From an uncultured Lachnospiraceae bacterium (lineage in GTDB: Bacteria > Bacillota > Clostridia > Lachnospirales > Lachnospiraceae): 64,000 nucleotides of DNA. Of this stretch, positions 23,416 through 32,222 are shown piece by piece (within the stretch, counting starts at the first letter, position 1; the number at the start of each line of letters is the position of its first letter). Both the position numbers and the translations under genes were made by a program. Under the pieces are notes generated by a model. The model had not been told where the DNA came from. It searched no databases and worked only from the letters and a program-made list of their open reading frames with translations. The stretch lies in NCBI GenBank assembly GCA_902794095.1, contig CADBFZ010000003.1, positions 124,001 to 188,000 of the forward strand. The letters are read 5' to 3'.

Positions 23416-25755
23416 ATGGGATACTCGGCATCCAAGAACAAACTGTTCACTAAGATTATACTTCTGGTTGAAGTGATCATTTTGATCACCAGTTCCTTGT
23501 TTTGTACGGTTTCCATATACAGAGCAAGGGTCGGAATCCGTAAGGCGATTCAGCAGAGAATGCTGGATATTTCAAATTGTGCGGCAGGCTCGGTTAACGG
23601 AGATGTTCTGGGTGCTTTGGATGAGAGTACGATCGGAACTCCCGAGTACGAGGATCTTTACAGCAGACTTGCAGTATTTAGAGATAATGTCGAGTTGGAA
23701 TACGTTTATGCCATCAAGCAGGTAGGCGAGAAAGACTTCATTTTCACCATGGACCTGGACCAGGTCAGACCGGCGGCTTACGGCGACAGTGTTAAATATA
23801 CCGAAGCACTTGCCAGTGCCGGAAGAGGCGTGGCTGCGGTTGATGAGGTTCCTTACTCCGATTCATGGGGCGTTTTCTACAGCGCATACAGCCCGGTCTT
23901 TGATTCAAAAGGAAACGTAGCAGGAATCGTTGCGGTTGACTTCGCGGTGGACTGGTTTGAATATCAGCTCTCTTCACAAACCAGATCAACCATTATCAGT
24001 TATATAGTAATCTTATTGCTTTCTCTTCTCGTTGCAGCAGGTTTGTCAATGATAACGGTCAGACCTTTTGTTCGGGCTCAGGGAGAGCTTCTTGCGGAGA
24101 AGGTCCGTGCGGAAAGTGCAAATCATGCCAAGAGTGATTTCCTTGCCAACATGTCACACGAGATCCGAACTCCCATCAATGCCGTTCTCGGAATGAATGA
24201 GATGATCCTTAGGGAAGACCGGCGTGCTCAGGAACTTGCGAAGAGCGATTCCGCTGAAGTGATGGAAACCCTTAATAACATAGGAGTCTATGCAAATGAT
24301 GTTAAGAACGCGGGACATAACCTTCTTGCGATCATAAACGATATCCTTGATTTCTCCAAGATCGAAGCCGGTAAGATGGATATTACCGAAGCACCTTATC
24401 AGCTCAGCTCACTTTTAAACGATCTTAACAATATGATCCTTTTCAAGGCTCAGGATAAGAGACTTGATTTCAAGATAGACGTGGACAGAACTCTTCCCGA
24501 TGACTTGTACGGAGATGAGGTTCGTGTTCGTCAGATACTGACAAATATTCTCGGAAATGCGGTTAAGTATACTGAGAAGGGCTCTGTAAGACTTACTCTC
24601 AGGGGAGAAGAGCAGGGCGACGGAACAATACTTCTTAAAGCTGAAGTTTGTGATACAGGAATCGGAATTCGTCCCGAGGATAAAGAAAAACTGTTTACCA
24701 AGTTCCAACGGCTTGAGATGGAAAGAAACAGTACCGTCGAGGGAACAGGATTAGGACTTGTAATCACACAGCGCCTTCTTGATATGATGGGCGGCACGAT
24801 TACAGTAGAAAGTGAATACGGAAAAGGTTCTGTTTTCACAGTAACAATTCCTCAGAGAATCGTATCAAATGTATCCGTAGGAAATTTCCAGGAACGCTTT
24901 GAAACCAACATGCAAAAGGGTGGTGCATATAAAGAATCATTCCGTGCACCTTCCGCAAAAGTACTTGTTGTTGATGACACCAGGATAAATCTTGCCGTTG
25001 TATCAAATCTTCTTAAGAGCACTCTCATGCATATCGAAACTTCGCTTTCCGGAGCCGAGGCAGTTAAGAAGGCAGAAGATACAGAGTATGATCTGATCCT
25101 TATGGACCAGCGAATGCCGGAGATGGACGGAACCGAAGCACTTCATAAGATTCGCGAAACATCCGGCGGAAAGAATGTTAAAACTCCCGTCATATGTCTG
25201 ACTGCGGATGCGGTAATCGGAGCAAAGGAAAGATATCTGTCCGAAGGATTTTCCGATTATCTCACCAAGCCCATAGACAGTTTTGCACTTGAGAAGATGC
25301 TCAGAAAACATCTTCCCGAAGATAAGATCGAGCTTGTAAAAGAAGACGTAAAGACTGAAGAGAAACTTGATGAAAAGGGTGACGTCGAAGTAGCGGATTC
25401 ATTTAACGTACTTAGAGCCGCAGGTGTTGATCCCTCAGAAGGACTTCAGTACACAAATAATGATGAAAGTTTTTATCGCTCACTCCTTAATGAGTATGCA
25501 GTAAGCTACCCGGAAAAATCAGAGAAGATAAAGGGAAGTTTATCAGCGGAGAATTGGAAAGAGTACGGAGTTTATGTACATGCACTTAAGAGTACATCCA
25601 AGACGATAGGTGCCATGGAGCTGTCGGAACTTGCAGCTAAGCTTGAGGAGGCGGCAGGCAAATCCGATTCGGATACCATCAAGAGCAAAAACGATCTGAT
25701 GATGAAGCGGTACGAAGCGGTAGCAAGAGCCATCAAACTAACCGAATCAAAATAA
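23416..25755 (+). CDS. Hybrid sensor histidine kinase (HisKA-HATPase-REC-HPt)
   Basis: A 779-residue membrane kinase. Helices at about 12-34 and 193-215 flank a Cache-like extracellular sensor. The HisKA domain has FLANMSHEIRTPINAVLGM with His near 248; the ATPase shows NILGNAVKYTEKG, DTGIGI and GTGLGL. A receiver domain (about 515-635) has LMDQRMPEMDG with the phospho-Asp, and a C-terminal HPt domain has VHALKSTSKTIGA. This is a complete internal phosphorelay without a DNA-binding output; the terminal partner is not in the neighbourhood. Confidence 0.93.
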   Translation: MGYSASKNKLFTKIILLVEVIILITSSLFCTVSIYRARVGIRKAIQQRMLDISNCAAGSVNGDVLGALDESTIGTPEYEDLYSRLAVFRDNVELEYVYAIKQVGEKDFIFTMDLDQVRPAAYGDSVKYTEALASAGRGVAAVDEVPYSDSWGVFYSAYSPVFDSKGNVAGIVAVDFAVDWFEYQLSSQTRSTIISYIVILLLSLLVAAGLSMITVRPFVRAQGELLAEKVRAESANHAKSDFLANMSHEIRTPINAVLGMNEMILREDRRAQELAKSDSAEVMETLNNIGVYANDVKNAGHNLLAIINDILDFSKIEAGKMDITEAPYQLSSLLNDLNNMILFKAQDKRLDFKIDVDRTLPDDLYGDEVRVRQILTNILGNAVKYTEKGSVRLTLRGEEQGDGTILLKAEVCDTGIGIRPEDKEKLFTKFQRLEMERNSTVEGTGLGLVITQRLLDMMGGTITVESEYGKGSVFTVTIPQRIVSNVSVGNFQERFETNMQKGGAYKESFRAPSAKVLVVDDTRINLAVVSNLLKSTLMHIETSLSGAEAVKKAEDTEYDLILMDQRMPEMDGTEALHKIRETSGGKNVKTPVICLTADAVIGAKERYLSEGFSDYLTKPIDSFALEKMLRKHLPEDKIELVKEDVKTEEKLDEKGDVEVADSFNVLRAAGVDPSEGLQYTNNDESFYRSLLNEYAVSYPEKSEKIKGSLSAENWKEYGVYVHALKSTSKTIGAMELSELAAKLEEAAGKSDSDTIKSKNDLMMKRYEAVARAIKLTESK

Positions 25756-25759
25756 TCAT

Positions 25760-25787
25760 AACCGCTTATCCGAATGGGTAAGCGGTT
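25760..25787 (+). terminator. Hairpin after the hybrid kinase
   Basis: AACCGCTTA (25760-25768) pairs with TAAGCGGTT (25779-25787). The following GTTTATAAATT is a weak T-tract, so termination may be partial. Confidence 0.5.
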
Positions 25788-25807
25788 TATAAATTGGGGG
25801 TAATGAA

Positions 25808-27622
25808 ATGAAGTTGTCAGAAAGACCTATGGAGATCACGGATAAGACATTCCGTTTTGATGCGTTTAAAGACGGATCCGTGGTACCCGGAAAAAAGTGC
25901 GGAAGACTTCCTGCTATGGGATGGAACAGCTGGAATGCTTTCGGAAGCGGAAATACCGAAGTACTTACAAAAGCCATGGCCGAGAAAATGGTGGAACTCG
26001 GGCTGGATAAACTCGGATACAAATATGTTGTTCTGGATGACGGTTGCTATAAGTCAGAAAGAGTTAACGGTCTTCTTTCCAACGAAGAAGAAAAGTTCCC
26101 TTCAGGATTTAAAGCACTTGCGGATTTCCTTCATTCCAAGGGACTAAAGTTTGGAATGTACAATGACATCGGAAGCAATCTCTGCGCAGGTGCTGCTGTA
26201 GGTACATGCGGACACGAAGCAGAGGATGCCGAGACATATATTAACTGGGACATCGATTTTATCAAAGTTGATAATTGTTATTACCTCTGGGACAATGCAA
26301 CATTTTCAAATGCTGAAAATGCAAAGTACACCTATGCACCTGCAATAAAAGGCATTCGAGTGGAAGGCGCAGGGATAATAGTTTCTCTTGATGCTGCTAA
26401 TGAAGGAACTCTTTTTGGTAACGGAGCATGTATCTGTGAAGAGGACGGAAAATCATTCGTAAAAGGAATCGGAACTTTTGACGGAACCGGACCCGATAAT
26501 ACTCCCGTAGGAATCCTAAGTAGCGAACTTAGATTTACGATAACCGCAGATGATGAGTGTGATGCAGATCTTTATGTTGAGTACGCAACGGGAAAAGAAC
26601 CCGAAGTAGGATGCTGGTTGGAAGTAGCAACAGGCGAAGGAGATAATGCCAAGTTCTTCTATGACGATCTTCTTCCGGAAACAGAGAGTAAGACTTCTTT
26701 TACAGAATCAGCACCGATAAAGATTCATCTTGCAAAGGGTGAAAACATACTTCGCCTTATGAATCACAGACGTCAGGAGAACACTCTGTGTTCATATGCC
26801 GAACTTGTAAAGGGATTTGAAGAAGCTTTTAAAAAGCGTCCCGATAAAAAAGAAATCATTCTCTCCATCTGCGAATGGGGAAAGACTCAGCCTCAGAACT
26901 GGGGGTACAAAGTCGGAGACTCTTGGAGAATTCTTAATGACATTACCTTCCAGGTGGGTGCTGACGGAAATCCCGGAAGAGGCAATTGGGCCGGTGACTA
27001 TACCACAGGTGTAACGAACCAGTACAACAAAGCAGTTATCATGGATGAGTTTGCAGGTCTTGAAAAAGGCTGGAACGATCCTGACATGATGATGATCGGA
27101 ATGGATGGTCTCGATGAAACCATGTGCAGAAGTCACATGGCAATGTGGTGTATGATCAACTCCCCTCTTATGCTGGGACTGGATCTTAGAAGAGTTGAGA
27201 AGGGAGATTGGATTTACAACATCATCTCCAACAAAAATCTCATCGCATTAAATCAGGATCCACTGGGAGTTCAGGCTAAGAGAATTTACTCAACTTTTGA
27301 AACTGAAAATCCGGATACGGTTTATCTGCGTGACAATAAGCGAGTTGATGTTCTTGCCAAGCCTCTTGATGACGGAAGTATCGCCCTCGGTTTCTTCAAT
27401 CTCGACTTAGAGGATAATAACGAGAAGATTACTGTGGATAAGAACCACATTCTGAAATTCCTTCGTGGAAAAATGAAAGATGCTGATGCATTTGAAAATG
27501 CAAAGGCATATACAGTAACGGATATGTGGAATGAAGAAAGCTTCGTTAATGAAACAGGCATCTTTGAAATATCCGGAATCAACGCTTGTGATAATACAGT
27601 ATGGAGGATTAAGCCTCAGTGA
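25808..27622 (+). CDS. Alpha-galactosidase, GH27, with inserted carbohydrate-binding-like module
   Basis: A 604-residue glycosidase releasing terminal alpha-galactose, with no signal peptide, so it acts on imported oligosaccharides. GH27 features: MGWNSWNAFGSG, VVLDDGCYK, the nucleophile Asp in FIKVDNC (about 157) and the acid/base Asp in GDSWRILNDI (about 380). Between them, about residues 165-340, is a beta-rich insertion (LRFTITADDECDADLYVEYA) that interrupts the catalytic barrel and resembles a CBM35-type fold. A C-terminal beta domain (about 500-604) is normal. GGGGG lies 7 bases before the ATG. PfkB kinase two genes on may act on a released sugar. Confidence 0.9.
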   Translation: MKLSERPMEITDKTFRFDAFKDGSVVPGKKCGRLPAMGWNSWNAFGSGNTEVLTKAMAEKMVELGLDKLGYKYVVLDDGCYKSERVNGLLSNEEEKFPSGFKALADFLHSKGLKFGMYNDIGSNLCAGAAVGTCGHEAEDAETYINWDIDFIKVDNCYYLWDNATFSNAENAKYTYAPAIKGIRVEGAGIIVSLDAANEGTLFGNGACICEEDGKSFVKGIGTFDGTGPDNTPVGILSSELRFTITADDECDADLYVEYATGKEPEVGCWLEVATGEGDNAKFFYDDLLPETESKTSFTESAPIKIHLAKGENILRLMNHRRQENTLCSYAELVKGFEEAFKKRPDKKEIILSICEWGKTQPQNWGYKVGDSWRILNDITFQVGADGNPGRGNWAGDYTTGVTNQYNKAVIMDEFAGLEKGWNDPDMMMIGMDGLDETMCRSHMAMWCMINSPLMLGLDLRRVEKGDWIYNIISNKNLIALNQDPLGVQAKRIYSTFETENPDTVYLRDNKRVDVLAKPLDDGSIALGFFNLDLEDNNEKITVDKNHILKFLRGKMKDADAFENAKAYTVTDMWNEESFVNETGIFEISGINACDNTVWRIKPQ

Positions 27623-27987
27623 GTCTTCTTCGGTTTTTGACATTGATATTAAAAAATGAAAAAGCAATTGTTGAAGCACACAAACTCGGATTGATTGATC
27701 AGGATGATACTAAACATCCCGACGAAGCGGTTGTCCGCAAGAAAGCTGCAAAGATTTTTCACATGTATCTGCTTAATGTGATGCATGTTAAAGACGAAGA
27801 TGATATATCGCCCGCATCAATCATGAAGGATCTGTATGATTGCAGAGTATGTGTTAATCATATCGCCCAGGTATATCTTAAAGGAATCATGAAAGCTCAT
27901 GAGTATCCGGGCGGATTGATCTTGTTTGACTCTGATGTTGAAATAACCGAAGCGGAAGTTAAAGAAGCATTGGATAATCTGAATTGA
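27619..27987 (+). CDS. Uncharacterised helical protein (122 aa)
   Basis: A 122-residue, mostly alpha-helical soluble protein with no recognised motif. It starts at GTG 27619, overlapping the galactosidase stop (GTGA), with GGAGG about 11 bases upstream inside that gene. It lies between the alpha-galactosidase and a PfkB kinase and is likely co-translated with them. Confidence 0.6.
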   Translation: MSLLRFLTLILKNEKAIVEAHKLGLIDQDDTKHPDEAVVRKKAAKIFHMYLLNVMHVKDEDDISPASIMKDLYDCRVCVNHIAQVYLKGIMKAHEYPGGLILFDSDVEITEAEVKEALDNLN

Positions 27988-28000
27988 AAGGAAGACAGTT

Positions 28001-28903
28001 ATGGATAAGAAAGCGGATGCATATTTATTTGGTCAGATTCTCGGAACTCATTCCTTCCTTTTAAAAGATGGATTTTTAAAACCCGATGAGTACGCAGAGA
28101 TTGGTGCCCAGTATTTTCTTCCGGGAGGCGAGACCGGAACTGCTGCGACGGTTCTTGATTCACTGGGAGTCAGTGTAAAGATGGACGGCACCTGGATTGG
28201 AAAAGAAGTCGCTCCCATGCTTAAGGATTTCTATGCAGGCAAAAACGTAGATATGTCATCAATGAATTTTAACTACGACGATCCCGGAGTTATGGACTAT
28301 GTCGTAATAGCGGGACTTGTTCGTTCTCCCATGGGAAGATTCCAAACCTTGTTTGCTGAAGGTAAGCGCTGGTGGAGTATACCTAAGGAGGAAGATATCG
28401 CATCTGCAAAAGCTGTTGCCATCGATCCCTTTTTCGGAGATGAAACCAAACTTGCTGCAGAACTTTGTGTAAAGCATGGCGTTCCCTATGTGACTATCGA
28501 TTCAAGGCACGACTCATATCTACATAAGCATGCGGCAATAAATGTTGTATCCAAAGAATGCACCGAAGGTGACTATAAGGGAATGGAAGCCGAGGAGATC
28601 ATGAAGCTTATGCAAAGTGAAGCCGAAGGTCTTACCATAATAACCCGAGGTGGTGAGGAGATGCTATATGCAAGGAAGGGCGAGGAGATTCATTACATGA
28701 AGCCTTTCGATGTAGAGGTTAAGAGCACACTTGGTGCCGGTGATACATTCAAAGCAGGATGCGTATACGCACTATTGCATGGCATGAGTGATGAAGAGAC
28801 GGTAAGATTTGCAAGTGCATGTTCGGGAATTGCAATATCACGATTCCCTCTTCCATTGAATCCTCCGAAGCTTGAGGAAGTAAAAAAAATACTTGGCAGG
28901 TAA
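28001..28903 (+). CDS. PfkB family carbohydrate kinase
   Basis: A 300-residue ribokinase-type sugar or nucleoside kinase. The C-terminal PfkB signature is STLGAGDTFKAG with the catalytic Asp; the N-terminal side has LPGGETGTAATVLDSLG for substrate binding. The context behind an alpha-galactosidase suggests a sugar substrate, but the exact one is not readable. GAAAGGAAG precedes the ATG by 7-8 bases. Confidence 0.88.
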   Translation: MDKKADAYLFGQILGTHSFLLKDGFLKPDEYAEIGAQYFLPGGETGTAATVLDSLGVSVKMDGTWIGKEVAPMLKDFYAGKNVDMSSMNFNYDDPGVMDYVVIAGLVRSPMGRFQTLFAEGKRWWSIPKEEDIASAKAVAIDPFFGDETKLAAELCVKHGVPYVTIDSRHDSYLHKHAAINVVSKECTEGDYKGMEAEEIMKLMQSEAEGLTIITRGGEEMLYARKGEEIHYMKPFDVEVKSTLGAGDTFKAGCVYALLHGMSDEETVRFASACSGIAISRFPLPLNPPKLEEVKKILGR

Positions 28904-28989
28904 ATATATAGGCTATACATGCCGATATACTATATGGAAGACTGTCTTCATGAAACGGATTTCATGATATTGATACAGGGAGGTGTCAT

Positions 28990-29574
28990 ATGAAGATAGG
29001 TGAGGCTAAGCCGACATATTATGCCAATCGAAGGCAGCTGGTTGATCAGATAAGGGATTTGGCTTCCAAAAAAGAAAAAGCAGAGAATGCCTTTAAAGCT
29101 ACGGGAGAATCTGCATTCTCGGACCAGGCAGCAACGCTTGAGCTATCCCTGGAAGCAACTCAGAAAGCATTTGAAGATAATCAAAAGGTTCTCGATTCTC
29201 TTGTCGAGCAGGAAGTTGCGATCGCCAATATGGAGGTTTCCAAGCAGCAGGGTGATGCGATGGAAGAAGAGATGAAAAATCTCGGAAAGATCATGATCGT
29301 CTTCAGACGCCTTGCGAAGGGCGACATCGTTCCGTTAACCGATGAAAAGAAGCTGATGGAATATGATGATAAGATGTACCAGATGGCTAAGAATATGCAG
29401 GCCATGGCTCAGCAACTTGATAAAGAGCACGAGAAGCATAAGTCACTCTGGGAAGACGAAGAGCCTAAAGAGTATCCCGATCCTGAGGAAGTTGCGAATA
29501 ATACGGAATTCAGCGGAGAACTTCCTGATATAGAAATTCCCGAGACTCCGGAACTTTCTGATATAGAGATTTAA
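28990..29574 (+). CDS. Uncharacterised coiled-coil protein
   Basis: A 194-residue soluble protein. About residues 12-90 and 130-150 are heptad-like and rich in Glu, Lys, Ala and Gln, so a coiled coil is likely. The tail (about 155-194) is acidic and proline-rich with a repeat of PDIEIPETPELSDIEI type. AGGGAGGTG precedes the ATG. I do not know its role; similar proteins occur as hypotheticals in Lachnospiraceae. Confidence 0.65.
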   Translation: MKIGEAKPTYYANRRQLVDQIRDLASKKEKAENAFKATGESAFSDQAATLELSLEATQKAFEDNQKVLDSLVEQEVAIANMEVSKQQGDAMEEEMKNLGKIMIVFRRLAKGDIVPLTDEKKLMEYDDKMYQMAKNMQAMAQQLDKEHEKHKSLWEDEEPKEYPDPEEVANNTEFSGELPDIEIPETPELSDIEI

Positions 29575-29580
29575 AAGTAA

Positions 29581-29609
29581 TTGACACAGACTTAATACCG
29601 AGATAGAAT
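29581..29609 (+). promoter_or_regulatory. Consensus sigma-A promoter of the 29641 leader
   Basis: TTGACA (29581-29586), an exact 17-base spacer and TAGAAT (29604-29609). This is the best -35/-10 pair in the window. Confidence 0.85.
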
Positions 29610-29640
29610 CAACGTAATAATTTTGTGAGGAGATATGCTC

Positions 29641-29739
29641 TTGAAAAGCAATTCAATGAGATATTCATACATTACCATTATTACCATGTACGAAGTATAT
29701 GGTCTTAAAGGCATGTGTAAATATCCGGATTGCAGATAA
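29641..29739 (+). CDS. Leader peptide, 32 codons
   Basis: A short ORF starting at TTG 29641, 8 bases after GAGGAG (an ATG at 29635 is too close). The peptide runs MKSNSMRYSYITIITMYEV and ends KYPDCR. It lies between a consensus promoter and a terminator. Its last codons and stop (29731-29740) can pair with the 5' arm of that terminator, so completion of translation would promote termination. It resembles no protein I know. Confidence 0.6.
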   Translation: MKSNSMRYSYITIITMYEVYGLKGMCKYPDCR

Positions 29740-29787
29740 GAGCAGATTTCACAATGACAGATCAAGGTGATTACCGCTTATCCTGCA
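29731..29787 (+). promoter_or_regulatory. Antiterminator pairing of the 29641 leader
   Basis: TGCAGATAAG (29731-29740, containing the leader stop) is complementary to CTTATCCTGCA (29777-29787) over 10 bp with one bulged C. This stem is mutually exclusive with the terminator hairpin at 29773-29798. A ribosome stalled inside the leader would leave 29731-29740 free and let the gene at 29821 be transcribed. Confidence 0.6.
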
Positions 29788-29804
29788 GGATAAGCGGTTT
29801 TTTA
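29773..29804 (+). terminator. Attenuator terminator before 29821
   Basis: ACCGCTTATCC (29773-29783) pairs perfectly with GGATAAGCGGT (29788-29798) around TGCA, followed by six T. Confidence 0.9.
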
Positions 29805-29820
29805 TTAGGGAGGTACGTTT

Positions 29821-30873
29821 ATGGATCTGATAGTTATAATCGGAAGCGGAGCAGTAGGTAAGATGACAGTAGGTCAGGAACTAATGAAGATCACAGACTT
29901 CAGATTGTTCCACAATCACATGATGATCGAGCCTGTTCTTGAGATCTTCGGTAAATTTGACGGAAGCGTAGTCAGCAGACTTCGTGATGTTGTCTTCGAA
30001 GAATTCATGAAGACAAATTATCAGGGCATGATCTTTACCTTCATGTGGGCATTTGATATGCAGGATGACTGGGACTATATCAAATCAGTTACAGACAAAT
30101 TCGAAGCTACCGGAGGAACGGTATACTATGTCGAACTTGTTGCCGACAGAGCTGTGAGACTTGAGAGAAACAAGACCGAAAACAGACTTAGGAATAAAGC
30201 ATCAAAGCGAGACATTGAAGCTTCCGAAGGAAGAATGCTCAGAGAGGAGACAAAGTATCGCATAGTAAGTAACGATGGAGAGATCCCTTTTGAAAATTAC
30301 ATCAAGATAGATAATACAAATCTTGAACCTGACGTTGTGGCGAAGATGATCAAAGACCGATTTAACCTGCATGATAAAGGAAATGCCGATCTGGTTAACA
30401 GGATAAAGCTTGATCCGGTTAAAGAGCAGGAGATCGGTATACTTCATGAAATGCAGGTCATGAGTTTTATGCCTCTTTACGAAAAGTATCATGACGAAGG
30501 TTCACCTGCCATCGAGCCTGTTGAAAGAATACAGAGCAGATTTGCGGTCACAAACAGGAAATACTATTTCATACTTCTCGACGGAGTAAGAGTCGGCGCG
30601 ATCAATATAGGTCATAATGATCCGAATGAGCATGAGGTTTCTTTCATCAGTCCGCTTTTTGTACTTCCCGAATATCAGAATCGCGGGATAGGGTATATAG
30701 CTATCCAAAAAGCCTTTGAACTTCTTCCTGATGTAAAGACATGGAAGCTGGAGACAATTCTTCAGGAACCTGCAAACTGTCATTTGTACGAAAAGTGTGG
30801 ATTTGTAAGAGTCGGTGAAGAAAAGATCGTAAACGATAAGATGACTCTTATAGATTATATTCTGGAGAAATGA
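29821..30873 (+). CDS. P-loop kinase fused to GNAT acetyltransferase
   Basis: A 350-residue two-domain protein. Residues 1-175 are a kinase-like P-loop domain with Walker A GSGAVGKMT (8-16) and an RLERNKTENRLRNK lid-like stretch. Residues 195-350 are a GNAT with the acetyl-CoA loop PEYQNRGIGYIAI and LYEKCGFVRVG. The fold pair suggests two modifications of one small molecule, as in bifunctional antibiotic-modifying enzymes, but this is inference. GGGAGG precedes the ATG. Expression is probably controlled by the leader-peptide attenuator just upstream. Confidence 0.8.
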   Translation: MDLIVIIGSGAVGKMTVGQELMKITDFRLFHNHMMIEPVLEIFGKFDGSVVSRLRDVVFEEFMKTNYQGMIFTFMWAFDMQDDWDYIKSVTDKFEATGGTVYYVELVADRAVRLERNKTENRLRNKASKRDIEASEGRMLREETKYRIVSNDGEIPFENYIKIDNTNLEPDVVAKMIKDRFNLHDKGNADLVNRIKLDPVKEQEIGILHEMQVMSFMPLYEKYHDEGSPAIEPVERIQSRFAVTNRKYYFILLDGVRVGAINIGHNDPNEHEVSFISPLFVLPEYQNRGIGYIAIQKAFELLPDVKTWKLETILQEPANCHLYEKCGFVRVGEEKIVNDKMTLIDYILEK

Positions 30874-30922
30874 GAATCCCAAATCTCAATAAAACCTTAA
30901 AGAAAAATAAGTTGTATATAAA

Positions 30923-30954
30923 TGTGCGCCGGTGATATTATGCATCGGTGCACA
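30923..30954 (+). promoter_or_regulatory. Dyad operator around an extended -10 element
   Basis: TGTGCGCCGGTG (30923-30934) and CATCGGTGCACA (30943-30954) form a 12-bp inverted repeat with two G-T mismatches as DNA or wobbles as RNA. Between and overlapping them lies TGATATTAT (30933-30941), an extended -10. This fits a repressor site centred on the promoter of the lipoprotein gene better than a terminator, because no T-run follows. Confidence 0.5.
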
Positions 30955-30988
30955 GGGGTACGTATTATGAAAAAGGAAGGTTTTATTG

Positions 30989-32107
30989 ATGAAGTTCTAC
31001 AAGTATTTGGCCGCTGTTCTGGCTGCGGCGATCATGGTTTCAGGATGTGCTGCAAAAGGAGGTACAGGATATTCCGGAGATGATCTTGTAATTGATCGAA
31101 TAGTTTCGGAGGATAATAAAGGGGAGGAAGATGATGCAAGTGAACGGATTACCGACGTTGAAGAGTCTGATATTGCAGAAACAGAAGAAACAGTCTCGGT
31201 ATCCGATTATTATTCTTTTACCCCTTATATATATTCTGAAAAGCTTTCGGAAATCCGCGATGAAAAATTCTGGCAGGCTTTCTATAATATGATAGATGCA
31301 ATTCGTGCAGGAGAAGATTCTTTTGAGTGTCCTGATGAGGAAACATACTGGCAGGTAATTGATCCGTATACATTAAATTATCTATATCCGGTAGCCTGTG
31401 TGAATATTAGTCCATATTATGGAGACGGACTGTTCTATGAAAATGGTAGGGGTTATATATATTATGCCATTCCCAAGGAAGCGTTTGAGAAAAAACGTAT
31501 AAAATTTGAAGAGGAGATAACGGCTATTCTTCATGAATGTGTCAGAACCGATTATTCCGATTTTGAGAAGTGTCTCTCTCTGTATACTTACATCGCAGAT
31601 AATTTTACATACGATTATGAAAAATTCGAATCCGGCAGAATCGACCTGGATGAGGGCGCGACTTACAGTGCCTTTTCCAAGAAGTGTGGAATATGCGGTG
31701 AAATAGCTTCAATCTACGCTTATCTTCTTCTTCAGTGCGGAGTGGATGCACTTGCCATTGATTCTTCGGAGGATGCACATTCCTGGACTTATGTAATGAT
31801 CGACGGAAAAGGATATCACTGCGATCCTACGTGGGCATTAAGAGATGAAGGTGAAGATCTTTATCTTTGGGATTTTATGGTCACCTCGGATTATAGAGCT
31901 GAGGAAGGGCTCAATCCTTATCAGATCAGAGCGTTCATGTTTTATGATCATGATTACAACTATAATGAGACGGATCTTTCCGCAGATGATGAAAAATACT
32001 CCGAACTGTGGCCGTGTGCCTTTGACAGTCTGGACACCGAGAACAATATAGTCTATTGCCATGACTTCACAGATGGATCACCTTTCGAATACAGATACGA
32101 AGATTAA
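30989..32107 (+). CDS. Lipoprotein with transglutaminase-like domain
   Basis: A 372-residue exported lipoprotein: hydrophobic signal then lipobox VSGC near residue 20, an acidic linker, and a transglutaminase-like cysteine-protease domain (about 180-310). The catalytic triad is visible as Cys in KKCGICGEIASIYAYLL, His in DAHSWTYVMIDGKGYHCD and Asp in CDPTWAL. Such domains act on peptides or cell-wall proteins; the substrate is unknown. ATG 30989 has AAGGAAGG 8 bases upstream. Confidence 0.85.
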   Translation: MKFYKYLAAVLAAAIMVSGCAAKGGTGYSGDDLVIDRIVSEDNKGEEDDASERITDVEESDIAETEETVSVSDYYSFTPYIYSEKLSEIRDEKFWQAFYNMIDAIRAGEDSFECPDEETYWQVIDPYTLNYLYPVACVNISPYYGDGLFYENGRGYIYYAIPKEAFEKKRIKFEEEITAILHECVRTDYSDFEKCLSLYTYIADNFTYDYEKFESGRIDLDEGATYSAFSKKCGICGEIASIYAYLLLQCGVDALAIDSSEDAHSWTYVMIDGKGYHCDPTWALRDEGEDLYLWDFMVTSDYRAEEGLNPYQIRAFMFYDHDYNYNETDLSADDEKYSELWPCAFDSLDTENNIVYCHDFTDGSPFEYRYED

Positions 32108-32192
32108 GACTTTCGTTAGTGTATAGCCAGCCGGAACTTGAGAATTTAGAAATTATAGATACCGGTGAATGGAACAAATGGTGAAACTCATC

Positions 32193-32222
32193 TTGACATC
32201 TTAATTTTTCCTGTGTTACATT
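32193..32222 (+). promoter_or_regulatory. Promoter of the T-box/trpB transcript
   Basis: TTGACA (32193-32198) and TTACAT or TACATT near 32216-32222, with 17-18 bases between. Confidence 0.65.

Noticed and set aside
25760..29798. Similar ACCGCTTA hairpins at 25760 and 29773 as a dispersed repeat
   Set aside because: Similarity is confined to the short stem; it is more likely a favoured terminator sequence than a mobile repeat.
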